Assembly (NCBI GenBank): GCA_012517355.1
Contig: JAAYVD010000115.1
Span: 1-34,684 of the forward strand
From: Candidatus Rifleibacteriota bacterium
Lineage (GTDB): Bacteria; Muiribacteriota; Ozemobacteria; Ozemobacterales; Ozemobacteraceae
Direction of reading: 5' to 3'
Length of the DNA stretch: 34,684 nucleotides
Notes under the pieces: model-generated
The model's input: the letters and a program-made list of their open reading frames with translations, nothing else
Told to the model about the DNA's origin: nothing
Database searches by the model: none
Program-made: the position numbers and the translations under genes
Shown: in pieces, positions 1 through 7,503 of the stretch
Numbering within the stretch: the first letter of the stretch is position 1
How the letters are laid out: every line of letters begins with the position of its first letter

Positions 1-2766
1 CATGCGGCGCTGGCGGGGCTTGAAGCTGGCGAGGCGGGCTTCCCCGTCCTCCCAGTCCTGCAGGCGGACGCCATGGCCGAGGGCGGCCAGGGCGGCCAGG
101 GCGCGCGCCAGGTCGGCGACGCCGAACCGCTTGCCCGCCGAGGCATCGACGGCGATGACCTGGTGCGGGCGCTGGCCGAGGATGGCCTTGATCAGCCCGC
201 CGATCTTGTTGCCGGGCCCGGTCTCGACGAAGGTGCGGATGCCGGCGTCGTACATGGCCTCGATCAGGCTGACGAAGCGGACCGGGTTGGCCAGTTGGCG
301 GCCGAGGAGGTCGGCCATGGTGGCCGGGTCGGCGGGGTACGGCTGGCCGGTGGTGTTGGCGAAGACCGGCAGCGAGGTGGGGCGCAGCCCGGCCTTGTTG
401 ACCTCGGCCCGGAAGGGTTCGGCGGCATCGCTCACCAGGGGGCTGTGAAAGGCCCCGGCCACGGCCAGGACGGTGGCGCGGATCTTCCGGGCGGCGAAGG
501 CGGCTTTCGCCTGCTGGATCGCGGCCGTGGAACCGGACAGGACGGTCTGCTCGGGGGCGTTCTCGTTGGCGATGCTGATGGTGAGCTTCTCTTCGGCGAT
601 GACGGCGGCGATGGCCTGGCGGGTGGCGGCAACGGCGATCATGCCTCCCCGGTCGCCGCTCCCCTGGCCCATCAGCTCGCCGCGGCGCCGCGACAGCTTC
701 CAGAGGGTGTCGGTGTCGAAGGCGCCGGCGGCGCAGAGGGCGGGCAGCTCCCCATACGAGTGGCCGGCCGTCGCGGCGGGCGTGAACCCGAACCGCTGCA
801 GGACGCGGAAGGTGCCGTAGCCGACGGCCCCCAGGGCGGGTTGGGCGACCCGGGTGGCGCGGAGGGCGAGATCCTGTTGCTCGCGCAGAGCGGGGTCGAG
901 GGTGGGACGGGGGTAGATGGCGGCGGCCAGCCCTGGCACGGCACGGTCGGCGTCGCGCACCGTGTCGAACGCCTCGGGGAAGGCGCAGACCAGGTCCGTG
1001 GCCATGCCGACGGCCTGGGACCCCTGGCCGGGGAAGATGACGGCGGCCGGTTCCGCTCCCGGGGTCGAGGAGAACCAGACTCCCTCCGGCAGCTGGAAGG
1101 AGGCCGGGCCGGCGGGGTCGGCCAGCCGCGTGCGGGCGGCGGCGAGCAGGTCGGCGCGGGCGGTGCGGCCCGCCTCCTCGACCAGGGTCAGGCGGCAGGC
1201 ATCGGTGGCGCGGAACTGGTGCCGCGCGCGGGCGGCGGCGATGTCCGCCGGTTCCCCGGCGGGGGCCTTCACGAACGCGTCGAGCCGCGCCAGCACCTCC
1301 TGCCGGGTTGCCCCGGAGAAGGCGAGGATCTCGGCGCGGCCGTCCCAATCGGTGGTTTTCTTGTCGGGGCCGGCCTCCTCGAGCAGGGTGTGGAAATTGC
1401 TTCCCCCGAACCCGAACGAGCTGACCCCCGCCCGGCGTGGGGTGGCCGCGTCGGCGAACCAGGGGCGCAGCTCGGTGGCCAGGTAGAAAGGGCAGCCGGG
1501 CGTCAGCAGCTGCGGGTTCGGCTGCGAGATCTTGATGGTCGGGGGCAGCACCTTGTGATGCAGCGCCAGCGCGGCCTTGATCAGGCCGGCGGCCCCCGCG
1601 GCGGCCTTGGTGTGGCCGATCTGCGACTTGACCGACCCGAGGGCGATCCAGGGTTCCGTGCGGTCGGGGGTCTGGAAGACCTCTTTGAGGGCGGTCAGCT
1701 CGATCTCGTCCCCGACCTTGGTGCCGGTGCCGTGCGCCTCGATCATCCCGACGGAGTCGGTGGTGACCTTCGCCTCTTCGTAGGTGCGCCGCAGGGCGCT
1801 GGCCTGCCCGGTGGCCGAGGGGGCGTAGATCGCCTTCCCCTTGCCGTCGCTCGAGGTGCCGACCGACCGGATCACGGCATAGACGTGGTCGCCGGCCGCG
1901 CGGGCGTCGGCCAGCCGCTTGAGGACCACCATGCCCAGGCCCTCCCCGAGGATGGTGCCGTCGGAATCGACGCTGAACGGGCGGGCGTCGCCGGTCGGGG
2001 TCAGGGCGGGGGTCTTGCTGAAGCACATGTACATGAAAATGTCGTTGAAGGTGTCGACCCCGCCGGTGATCACCATGTCGGCCCGGCCGGTCTCCAGTTC
2101 CATGACCGCGAGGTGGACGGCGCTCAGCGAGCTGCCGCAGGCGGCATCGGTGACGCAGTTGGTCCCGCCCAGGTTCAGGCGGTTGGCGATCCGGCCCGCG
2201 GCCACGTTGCCGAGCAGGCCCGGGAAGGAATTCTCCTGCCAGGGGACGTACCCCTCGGCGATGTTGGCCATGACGTCGCGGGCGATCTCGTCGGGAACCC
2301 CTGCCTGCTGCAGGGCGCGCCGCCAGATAGGATGTCCCAGGCGGGCGCCGAGAGGGATGACCAGCTCGAGGGTCCCGGTGAGGCCGAGAAGGACTCCGAT
2401 CCGGCTCCGGTCGAAGGTGCGGTCGGGGCCGTAGCCCGCGTCGAGCAGGGCGCCGCTGGCCACGACGAGGCCCAGCAGCTGGGAGGTGTCGATGGCTTCC
2501 AGGGCCTGCGGGGAGATGCCGTATTCGCTGGGGTCGAAATCGGTCACCGGCAGGAAACCACCCCGGCGGCAGTAGGTCTGGTCGGGCGCCTTCGGATCGG
2601 CGTTGAAGTAGTCCTCCGGCCGCCAGTGCGTCGGAGGGATCTCCGTGATGGCGTCGATCCGTCCCTTGATGTTGCCCCAATACTCGCGCACCGACTGGGC
2701 GCGGGGGAAGAGGCAGCTCATGCCGATGATGGCGATGGGTTCCGGGGTGCGTTCTTGTCTGGTCAT
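1..2766 (-). CDS. PUFA-synthase-like ketosynthase-acyltransferase megasynthase, 3' end outside window
   Basis: This is the N-terminal 922 residues of a large multidomain synthase, open to the left edge. It begins with a beta-ketoacyl synthase (about residues 8-450) that opens EPIAIIGMSC. The active-site Cys210 lies in TDAACGSS, His345 in EAHGTGT and His385 in GHTKAAAG, so the condensing triad is intact. An acyltransferase follows (about 570-880), with PGQGSQ, nucleophile Ser670 in GHSYGE and His774 in GAFHSP. KS-AT order directly downstream of pfaD matches PfaA/Pfa2-type polyunsaturated fatty acid or secondary-lipid synthases. HglE-type glycolipid synthase or an iterative type I PKS is also possible, because ACP, KR and DH domains would lie outside the window. 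The ATG at 2766 was chosen because it precedes the KS core by the usual short leader, although its Shine-Dalgarno match is weak. The product should be cytosolic and use malonyl-type extender units loaded on ACPs. Confidence 0.9.
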   Translation of the reverse strand, partial: MTRQERTPEPIAIIGMSCLFPRAQSVREYWGNIKGRIDAITEIPPTHWRPEDYFNADPKAPDQTYCRRGGFLPVTDFDPSEYGISPQALEAIDTSQLLGLVVASGALLDAGYGPDRTFDRSRIGVLLGLTGTLELVIPLGARLGHPIWRRALQQAGVPDEIARDVMANIAEGYVPWQENSFPGLLGNVAAGRIANRLNLGGTNCVTDAACGSSLSAVHLAVMELETGRADMVITGGVDTFNDIFMYMCFSKTPALTPTGDARPFSVDSDGTILGEGLGMVVLKRLADARAAGDHVYAVIRSVGTSSDGKGKAIYAPSATGQASALRRTYEEAKVTTDSVGMIEAHGTGTKVGDEIELTALKEVFQTPDRTEPWIALGSVKSQIGHTKAAAGAAGLIKAALALHHKVLPPTIKISQPNPQLLTPGCPFYLATELRPWFADAATPRRAGVSSFGFGGSNFHTLLEEAGPDKKTTDWDGRAEILAFSGATRQEVLARLDAFVKAPAGEPADIAAARARHQFRATDACRLTLVEEAGRTARADLLAAARTRLADPAGPASFQLPEGVWFSSTPGAEPAAVIFPGQGSQAVGMATDLVCAFPEAFDTVRDADRAVPGLAAAIYPRPTLDPALREQQDLALRATRVAQPALGAVGYGTFRVLQRFGFTPAATAGHSYGELPALCAAGAFDTDTLWKLSRRRGELMGQGSGDRGGMIAVAATRQAIAAVIAEEKLTISIANENAPEQTVLSGSTAAIQQAKAAFAARKIRATVLAVAGAFHSPLVSDAAEPFRAEVNKAGLRPTSLPVFANTTGQPYPADPATMADLLGRQLANPVRFVSLIEAMYDAGIRTFVETGPGNKIGGLIKAILGQRPHQVIAVDASAGKRFGVADLARALAALAALGHGVRLQDWEDGEARLASFKPRQRRM

Positions 2767-3208
2767 GGTGTCACCGAGTCCTAGATAAAGTGAGTCCGCC
2801 GGTCGCGGGTGAACCACCGTGACCGGAGCGACGGGGCGGTTGGCAGATGGGTCTCCATACTCCTGGGGAAAGAGGGAATTCGGACTGACATGCTACCACG
2901 GAAGGGCCATTTTGGCGACCCGAATTTTCCTCCCCGGATCAGGGAAGTCACCCCCAGATCCGCTCCCGGAAACTGTTCTCGGATTTCCAGAAGTCCCCCC
3001 GTCCGTGATGGCCCACGGGAATGCCCACCCGGGACCCACCTGCATGAGCCTGTTCGCGGGACGCCCTCATGTGGAAACCGTTTTCCAGAGTGCCCCCGGC
3101 GGGGCCGGGGTCGTTCATGACGGGAGAACCTTCGGCGAAGGGCTTTTGGCAGCCATCGACCGGGGACGCGGTCGCCCCGGGGAACCGCCAGCCGGTCCGG
3201 GGGTTCCT
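2767..3208. other. 442-nt non-coding gap between pfaD and the KS-AT gene
   Basis: I find no credible gene here. Frames that stay open have no ribosome-binding site and a codon composition unlike the neighbours. The stretch contains the leader hairpin at 2799-2826 near the megasynthase start and several imperfect inverted repeats (for example GGAAA-CCG-TTTTCC around 3071-3086). It is unusually long for a gap between two genes of one pathway on the same strand. It could hold a second promoter or a processing or attenuation element. I found no convincing -35/-10 pair for the downstream gene. Confidence 0.6.
2799..2826 (-). promoter_or_regulatory. leader hairpin upstream of KS-AT gene
   Basis: CCGGTC (2799-2804) pairs with GACCGG (2821-2826), and inside it GGTG (2808-2811) pairs with CACC (2815-2818) around an AAC loop. 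This gives a two-part stem with a small internal loop. It ends about 32 nt upstream of the megasynthase ATG, so in a transcript from pfaD it would sit in the untranslated leader just before translation begins. A role in attenuation, mRNA stability or protein binding is inference. Confidence 0.4.
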
Positions 3209-4843
3209 CTAGCCGAGGGAGGCGGTCAGACGCTCCTCGAGCTGGTCGGCGGTCAGGGGTCGCAGGTCGGCGGCGGCGGCCGGCAAAGGGACCCCCTGCG
3301 CCCGCAGCAGGTTGCCTCGCAGGACCACCGCGGCTCCGTAGAGCAGGTTGTGGGCGATCCCGGTGACCCGGCGGTTGGCCGGGGCCTCGAGGTGGGAGCC
3401 TTTGGCCCACTCGTTGAAGGCGCCCATGGCGGGGCCGCACCAGACCTGGTAATCCATGCGGCGGCCCGGGTCGCCGGCGATGGCCCATTTGGGGGAATGG
3501 CCGAGGTACCACCGGAAGACGAGGGCCATCAGGTGTTTGGGATCCTGCTCGGCCCGTTTGACCTGCCCGGGGTCGCGCTCCAGGAAGAAGGCGCGCGTCT
3601 GTTCCCAGATCTGGGAAAGCGGGGCACGGAAAACGTTCTTTTCGAGGGTGTCGCGGTCGGCGGGGGAAAGGTCCTCCAGCCGGCCGTGGGCGACGTAGAG
3701 TTCGTAGAGTTTCCGGGCGCGCATGGCGAACATGGTGCCGCGCTTGAGGACCTGGACGGTGACCCCCATCTCGAACATGTCGCCGGCCGGGGCCATGGCC
3801 ACGTCCGCCTGGCCCGACTGGGCGAGCATCTCCCGCACGGCGGCGGAGGTGCCCGACTCGACGCAGGCCTGGTGCACCGACCCGTTGAGCAGGTACGCCG
3901 CGCCCATGGCGAAGGCGGCCGCCGCGGCCTGCGGGGTGGCGAGGCCGCCGGCCGCCCCCACCCGCAGGGGCAGGGAAAACCGGAACTGGGCCTGCTGGCG
4001 GTCCCGCAGGGCGAGGAAGGTGGGCAGCAGGCAGACGGCGGGCCGGTTGTCGGTGTGGCCGCCGGAATCCGCCTCGGCGGTGAGGTCTTGGGCCATCGGT
4101 ACCTCGGTGGCCAGCCGGGCTTGCTCCGGGGTGAGGTGCCGGGCCGCGACCAACTCCAGGACGAGCTTCTCCGGGGGGGGGGCGAAGAACTTCGAGGCCA
4201 CCTCGACGCGGGAGGCCTTGGCCACGATCCGGTTGGGGGTCACGATGCAGCCGTCGGGCCCGCGATGGATGCCGGACAGCCGGTATCGCACGAGGGGAAG
4301 GGTGATGGTCAGGAAGGCCGAGGCTTCGACCAGGTGCACGTTCCGGCGCAGCAACAGGTCGACGAGGGCGTCCTCGAGGCCGGTCTCGTTGGGGCTGTGG
4401 ATGAGGTTGACCCCGAAGGGAATCGCGGGCGACACGCGTTGCAGGCCGTCGATGGCCTCCTCGACCCAGGCGGGGGACTGGCCTGCCGCGCCGACGAATC
4501 CCAGCATGCCGGCCCGACCCAGCGCTTCGGCCATGGCCGGCGAACTGATGCCGTGGGCCATCGACCCCCCGAGGTAGGGAAGGCGCAGTCCCAGGTCGGC
4601 GAGGAATCCCGGGTCGCCGAGTTCGTCGATCCGGAGGGGCGAAACCGTCCCACGCAGGGGCAGGGCGGCGGGGGAAGGGGCTTCCGGTTGCCAGACGGCC
4701 CGCCCGGCCGTGGCGGTCGACCACCGGCCGTCACGCTCGACGACGAAGACCGGGCGCTCGATCGCGCGCAGGGCTTCGGTCAGTGGTTGATCCCCGTCCC
4801 GCAGGGAATCGCCGGGTCCTTCCCACCAGCACGCCTTCCGCAT
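3209..4843 (-). CDS. pfaD: PfaD family enoyl reductase of PUFA/polyketide synthase
   Basis: The 544-residue protein is a full-length PfaD homologue, the stand-alone FMN-dependent enoyl reductase (2-nitropropane-dioxygenase-like TIM barrel) that reduces enoyl-ACP intermediates for PUFA synthases and some trans-AT polyketide synthases. Visible family signatures are GGSMAHGISS near residue 92, NLIHSP in the following strand, and the flavin/active-site motif EADSGGHTDNRP at residues 257-268. A barrel segment GAAGGLATP and the family's C-terminal helical region (QVWCGPAMGAFNEW, LEAPANRRV) follow. The ATG at 4843 has AAAGGA eight bases upstream; the frame continues upstream to 5164 but only through the promoter. 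It is the first gene before the KS-AT megasynthase, the order known from myxobacterial pfa1-pfa2 clusters. Function is confident; the final product (long PUFA, glycolipid or polyketide) cannot be told from here. Confidence 0.93.
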   Translation of the reverse strand: MRKACWWEGPGDSLRDGDQPLTEALRAIERPVFVVERDGRWSTATAGRAVWQPEAPSPAALPLRGTVSPLRIDELGDPGFLADLGLRLPYLGGSMAHGISSPAMAEALGRAGMLGFVGAAGQSPAWVEEAIDGLQRVSPAIPFGVNLIHSPNETGLEDALVDLLLRRNVHLVEASAFLTITLPLVRYRLSGIHRGPDGCIVTPNRIVAKASRVEVASKFFAPPPEKLVLELVAARHLTPEQARLATEVPMAQDLTAEADSGGHTDNRPAVCLLPTFLALRDRQQAQFRFSLPLRVGAAGGLATPQAAAAAFAMGAAYLLNGSVHQACVESGTSAAVREMLAQSGQADVAMAPAGDMFEMGVTVQVLKRGTMFAMRARKLYELYVAHGRLEDLSPADRDTLEKNVFRAPLSQIWEQTRAFFLERDPGQVKRAEQDPKHLMALVFRWYLGHSPKWAIAGDPGRRMDYQVWCGPAMGAFNEWAKGSHLEAPANRRVTGIAHNLLYGAAVVLRGNLLRAQGVPLPAAAADLRPLTADQLEERLTASLG

Positions 4844-4877
4844 GGTCCGTGTCCTTTCGGGGAGATGCGTCGCGCCG

Positions 4878-4898
4878 ACCCACGGGGCCGGCGTGGGT
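4878..4898 (-). promoter_or_regulatory. inverted repeat in pfaD 5' leader
   Basis: ACCCACG (4878-4884) and CGTGGGT (4892-4898) form a perfect 7-bp dyad with a 7-base centre. It lies at or just after the start site expected from the pfaD promoter, so it may be a second operator half-site pair or an RNA hairpin at the 5' end of the message. Confidence 0.4.
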
Positions 4899-4902
4899 GG
4901 GG

Positions 4903-4931
4903 AGTGTACCGGTTCCCCGGGGAATTTGCAA
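4903..4931 (-). promoter_or_regulatory. pfaD sigma70-type promoter with palindrome in spacer
   Basis: Read on the minus strand, TTGCAA (4931-4926) and TACACT (4908-4903) are separated by exactly 17 bases, a good match to -35 and -10 boxes. The spacer contains the perfect 12-bp palindrome TTCCCCGGGGAA (4913-4924). A dyad between the two boxes is a classic place for a repressor or MerR-type regulator. The start site would fall near 4896, giving a leader of about 50 nt. No regulator gene for it is visible in the window. Confidence 0.6.
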
Positions 4932-5124
4932 CCCTGCTCGGGCGTCATCCCTGCGGTGGTCACCGCTTGGGGGGCGAAAATCGCCTGAGACCGACCCTGC
5001 CGAGGCCCCACCCTGGAGTCGGGAAGGGTCGGAAAGGTCGGGCGGTCGTCGGAACCCCCGTCCGGACAGGGCGGGAGACGGGGGCAACCATCGCCGCCAG
5101 GAGGGGTAACATTCCCCCATGACG

Positions 5125-5133
5125 TGGTAAGAT
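5125..5133 (+). promoter_or_regulatory. candidate extended -10 for C39-like peptidase gene
   Basis: TGG followed by TAAGAT (5128-5133) matches an extended -10 element (TGn-TAnnnT) 30 bases upstream of the ATG at 5163. There is no strong -35 at 17-bp spacing, as expected for extended -10 promoters. The ribosome-binding site GAGGAGG is at 5151-5157. Confidence 0.4.
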
Positions 5134-5162
5134 ATGGGCGACTGCAGATCGAGGAGGATTCC

Positions 5163-6026
5163 ATGGAAACGCATCTCGCCTGGCGAAACCTGGCCCTGGT
5201 GATGGTCCTGATGTTTGCCGTGACCTGTTTCGCCGAGGTCGATCTCGACGAGACCCTGTCCCAGCACGACCCGAAAGGCAGCGGTGGTCAGGCCCTGCAG
5301 GCCCAGACGTCGAACACCCCCGCCCCGGCCGCGGCTCCCGCTCCGGCGGCCGACGATCCGTGGATCCGGATCATGACCCGGCTGACCAACATTTTCGACC
5401 GGTTGACGAAGATCTTCGAAAAGCTGGTCGCCATCAAGGGGAAGAACCCCTCCGGCAAGAAACCCAAGGACGAGAAGGCCGACAAGGACAAACCGGCCAA
5501 GGACAAACCCAAGCCGGGCAAGGACACGACCACCGGCCCCAAGCAGCCGGAGGTTTCGGGGAACCGCGTCTATGTCGACTGCCCCAAGCGCACCCAGTTC
5601 GACCCCGCCAACGGCCAGTACCAGAACTCCTGGTGCGGCCCGACCTCGCTGGGCATGGTCTACCAATACTACGGCCGCAAGGAGACCACCAAATCCATCG
5701 CCAGCCGGGTCTACACCCCCGGGTACGGCACCGATGCCTGGAAGGTGAGCGCCGACCCCAAGAAAAACGGGTTCCCCGGCACCTACATGAAGGAAAAGGC
5801 CGACATCGCCTTCCTGCGGGCCCGGTTGAAGGAGGGCAAGCCGGTCATCGTCAACGTCGAGGTCGCCTGGAGTTCCGGCCACTACATGGTGGTGGTGGGC
5901 CTCGACGGTGACAAGGTCATCGTCAACGACCCGGGCCGCACCGAGGTCCGGCGCGAATTCAGCACCTCCTGGTTCCTTTCCCAGTGGAACGGCCGCAACC
6001 GCCGGGCCATCGTGATCCAGAAATAA
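5163..6026 (+). CDS. exported C39-like cysteine peptidase family protein
   Basis: The 287-residue protein has a signal peptide (cleavage probably after Ala24), a low-complexity region and a Lys/Asp/Pro-rich stretch (about 93-130), then a C-terminal papain-like fold of the Peptidase_C39_2 type (about 135-287). The predicted catalytic residues are present: Gln154 and Cys158 in QNSWCGPTS, His240 in SSGHYMVV and Asp256 in VNDPG. In other proteins this family includes bacteriocin-leader peptidases and many secreted C39-like hydrolases whose substrates are unknown. There is no ABC transporter here, so a peptide-export role is unlikely; a periplasmic or extracellular protease acting on wall or surface proteins is the simpler guess. 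Start choice rests on GAGGAGG five bases upstream; an in-frame GTG at 5124 lies within the promoter. The next gene follows after 23 nt, so the two are probably one operon. Confidence 0.8.
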   Translation: METHLAWRNLALVMVLMFAVTCFAEVDLDETLSQHDPKGSGGQALQAQTSNTPAPAAAPAPAADDPWIRIMTRLTNIFDRLTKIFEKLVAIKGKNPSGKKPKDEKADKDKPAKDKPKPGKDTTTGPKQPEVSGNRVYVDCPKRTQFDPANGQYQNSWCGPTSLGMVYQYYGRKETTKSIASRVYTPGYGTDAWKVSADPKKNGFPGTYMKEKADIAFLRARLKEGKPVIVNVEVAWSSGHYMVVVGLDGDKVIVNDPGRTEVRREFSTSWFLSQWNGRNRRAIVIQK

Positions 6027-6049
6027 TCCCCCCCGGAGCCGACGAACCC

Positions 6050-7009
6050 ATGAAAACAAGACATTCCTGGTTGGTGATGCTGGCCCTGGTCCTGCTGGCC
6101 CTGCCCCCGGCCGTCGCGGCCGAGACGCTCGATGTCCTCTCCCTGGCCTTCGTGGATGGCCCCCAGGGGGTCGGGGCCCCGACCCCGGACAAGGCGATCG
6201 ATGATTTCACCGGTCCGACGGCCTTCACCGTCGACCCTGACGGCAACATCTACCTGCTCGATGCGCCGCGGTTCTGCGTCAAGGTCTTTTCCCCGGACGG
6301 CCGGCCGGTGCGCACGGTCGATTACCCCGCGGCCACCGTCGCCGGTAAACCGGTGCTCGGTATCGACCTGGCCGTGGACGCCCGCGGCGACCTGTTCGTG
6401 GCGAACGCCACGGAAGGCCTCATCTGGAAGTTCGACGGCCAGGGGAAGCTCGTGGCCATCCTGGGGCGTCAGGAGAACGGCGCCAGCCTGTTCGAGCTGT
6501 TGCACCGGCTGGCGGTCGATTCGCAGGGCGGCCTCCTGGCGGGCGAGGGCATGACCACCAAGGTCATCCGCCTGTCGCCGGACGGCCGCAAGACCGCCGT
6601 CCTGCCCGAGCCCTTCTATCCGCCGGTGGTGGGCCCGGGTGATGAACTGGTGATGGTCAAGACGGGGGCCTCCCCCAACCGGGCCGATGTCAAACTCTGC
6701 TCGGCCGACCAGAAGACGGTCCGCCACCTGGCCACCATCGAGATGGAAAAACCCCTGCTGAACGCGGCGCCGGTCGGATACGACGCCCGCGGCCACCTCT
6801 ACCTGTTCGTGGTGGTCGGGGAGTTCGGCGACAACTACGAGGCGGCCTACGTGCTCGAACTCGACGGGGAAGGGAAGACCTGCCGCCGGGTGCAGCTTCC
6901 CGAGTCTCCCGGCATCGGTATGAACCGGTACCTGGGGGTGACGCCCGACGGCCGCATCCTGAAAGCGGACGCCGACGACAAGACCTTCCGCATCGTCGAA
7001 TACCGGTAG
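6050..7009 (+). CDS. exported NHL/SMP-30-like beta-propeller protein
   Basis: The 319-residue protein has a signal peptide ending near Ala24 and then repeated blades of the NHL type. Two clear examples are TAFTVDPDGNIYLLD followed by VKVFSPDG, and LAVDARGDLFVAN followed by IWKFDGQGK. A third Asp-Ala-Arg-Gly turn (GYDARGHLYLFV) and a terminal VTPDGRIL blade complete about five to six blades. NHL propellers usually bind protein or carbohydrate partners and have no intrinsic catalytic signature, and I see none here. GGAG lies 11 bases upstream of the ATG. It sits 23 nt behind the C39-like peptidase, so the pair is probably co-transcribed and may work together outside the cytoplasm; this partnership is inference. 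Confidence 0.75.
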   Translation: MKTRHSWLVMLALVLLALPPAVAAETLDVLSLAFVDGPQGVGAPTPDKAIDDFTGPTAFTVDPDGNIYLLDAPRFCVKVFSPDGRPVRTVDYPAATVAGKPVLGIDLAVDARGDLFVANATEGLIWKFDGQGKLVAILGRQENGASLFELLHRLAVDSQGGLLAGEGMTTKVIRLSPDGRKTAVLPEPFYPPVVGPGDELVMVKTGASPNRADVKLCSADQKTVRHLATIEMEKPLLNAAPVGYDARGHLYLFVVVGEFGDNYEAAYVLELDGEGKTCRRVQLPESPGIGMNRYLGVTPDGRILKADADDKTFRIVEYR

Positions 7010-7503
7010 TCTCACCCGGCTGCCCGGGTCCCCCAGGATCCCCGAATGGTCTGGGAACCCGGGCGGCCGCCCTCCGGCCGGGCCCCCCCTGCCGAGGCAC
7101 CTCCATCTGGCCTCCTCGCGAATCCAGGGGGTTGCCGCCATTCTCCCTCATCATCGATCCGAAGATTCTCGACACTCCAGCATCCCGACTGACGCATCCA
7201 TTCCTCTTTCTGCATCAACCCATCGATTCTGACAAGGCCGATCATGCTTGCGACTCCCTTCGCCACTTTCCCCCTGTTTTCCTTTTCCCCTGCCGTCTTG
7301 GAGGTTTCTGTCGAAATGCTGAAGTCTCAGATTTTCTGAGGAATGGTGATTCGCGCAGGCCTCGTCCCCATCGACCCGTCAGGCCGAAGCAGCCCGGAAA
7401 CCGCTTCAGAGCGCTTCGTGAGGATTGCCTGGGGGCGGGACGGAGTTGCGGGGAAGGGACGGATTGCGTTACCCTGTGGCATCCAACCCCGGAGTCCCGG
7501 CCG
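7010..7503. other. 494-nt intergenic region with 3' hairpin and weak promoter
   Basis: No gene is supported here. Just after the propeller gene, ACCCGG (7014-7019) and CCGGGT (7024-7029) form a short GC hairpin that could end the upstream transcript. From about 7130 to 7400 the sequence is clearly less GC-rich than the rest of the window and contains CTCAG-ATTTT-CTGAG as a small dyad. Near the next gene, TTGCGG (7446-7451) and TTACCC (7469-7474) are 17 bases apart and could be a weak promoter. A small RNA cannot be excluded but nothing shows one. Confidence 0.5.

Larger units (their letters stand above)
4844..5162. other. divergent intergenic region between pfaD and the C39-like peptidase gene
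   Basis: The 319-nt region separates two divergently transcribed genes. It carries the pfaD promoter and palindrome (4903-4931), an inverted repeat in the pfaD leader (4878-4898) and a probable extended -10 for the rightward gene (5125-5133). The stretch from about 4935 to 5100 is GC-rich and shows no gene or clear further signal. Confidence 0.7.

Noticed and set aside
73-2784. Long open frame on the plus strand opposite the KS-AT gene
   Set aside because: It mirrors a gene with intact catalytic motifs. Its Gly/Ala/Arg-rich translation has no domain, and such frames are expected opposite GC-rich genes.
5124-5162. Upstream GTG start for the C39-like protein
   Set aside because: It would overlap the -10 box and add residues before the signal peptide. 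GAGGAGG points to 5163.
4844-5164. N-terminal extension of PfaD by 107 codons
   Set aside because: It runs through the pfaD promoter and dyads. The ATG at 4843 has a good ribosome-binding site and the family's usual length.
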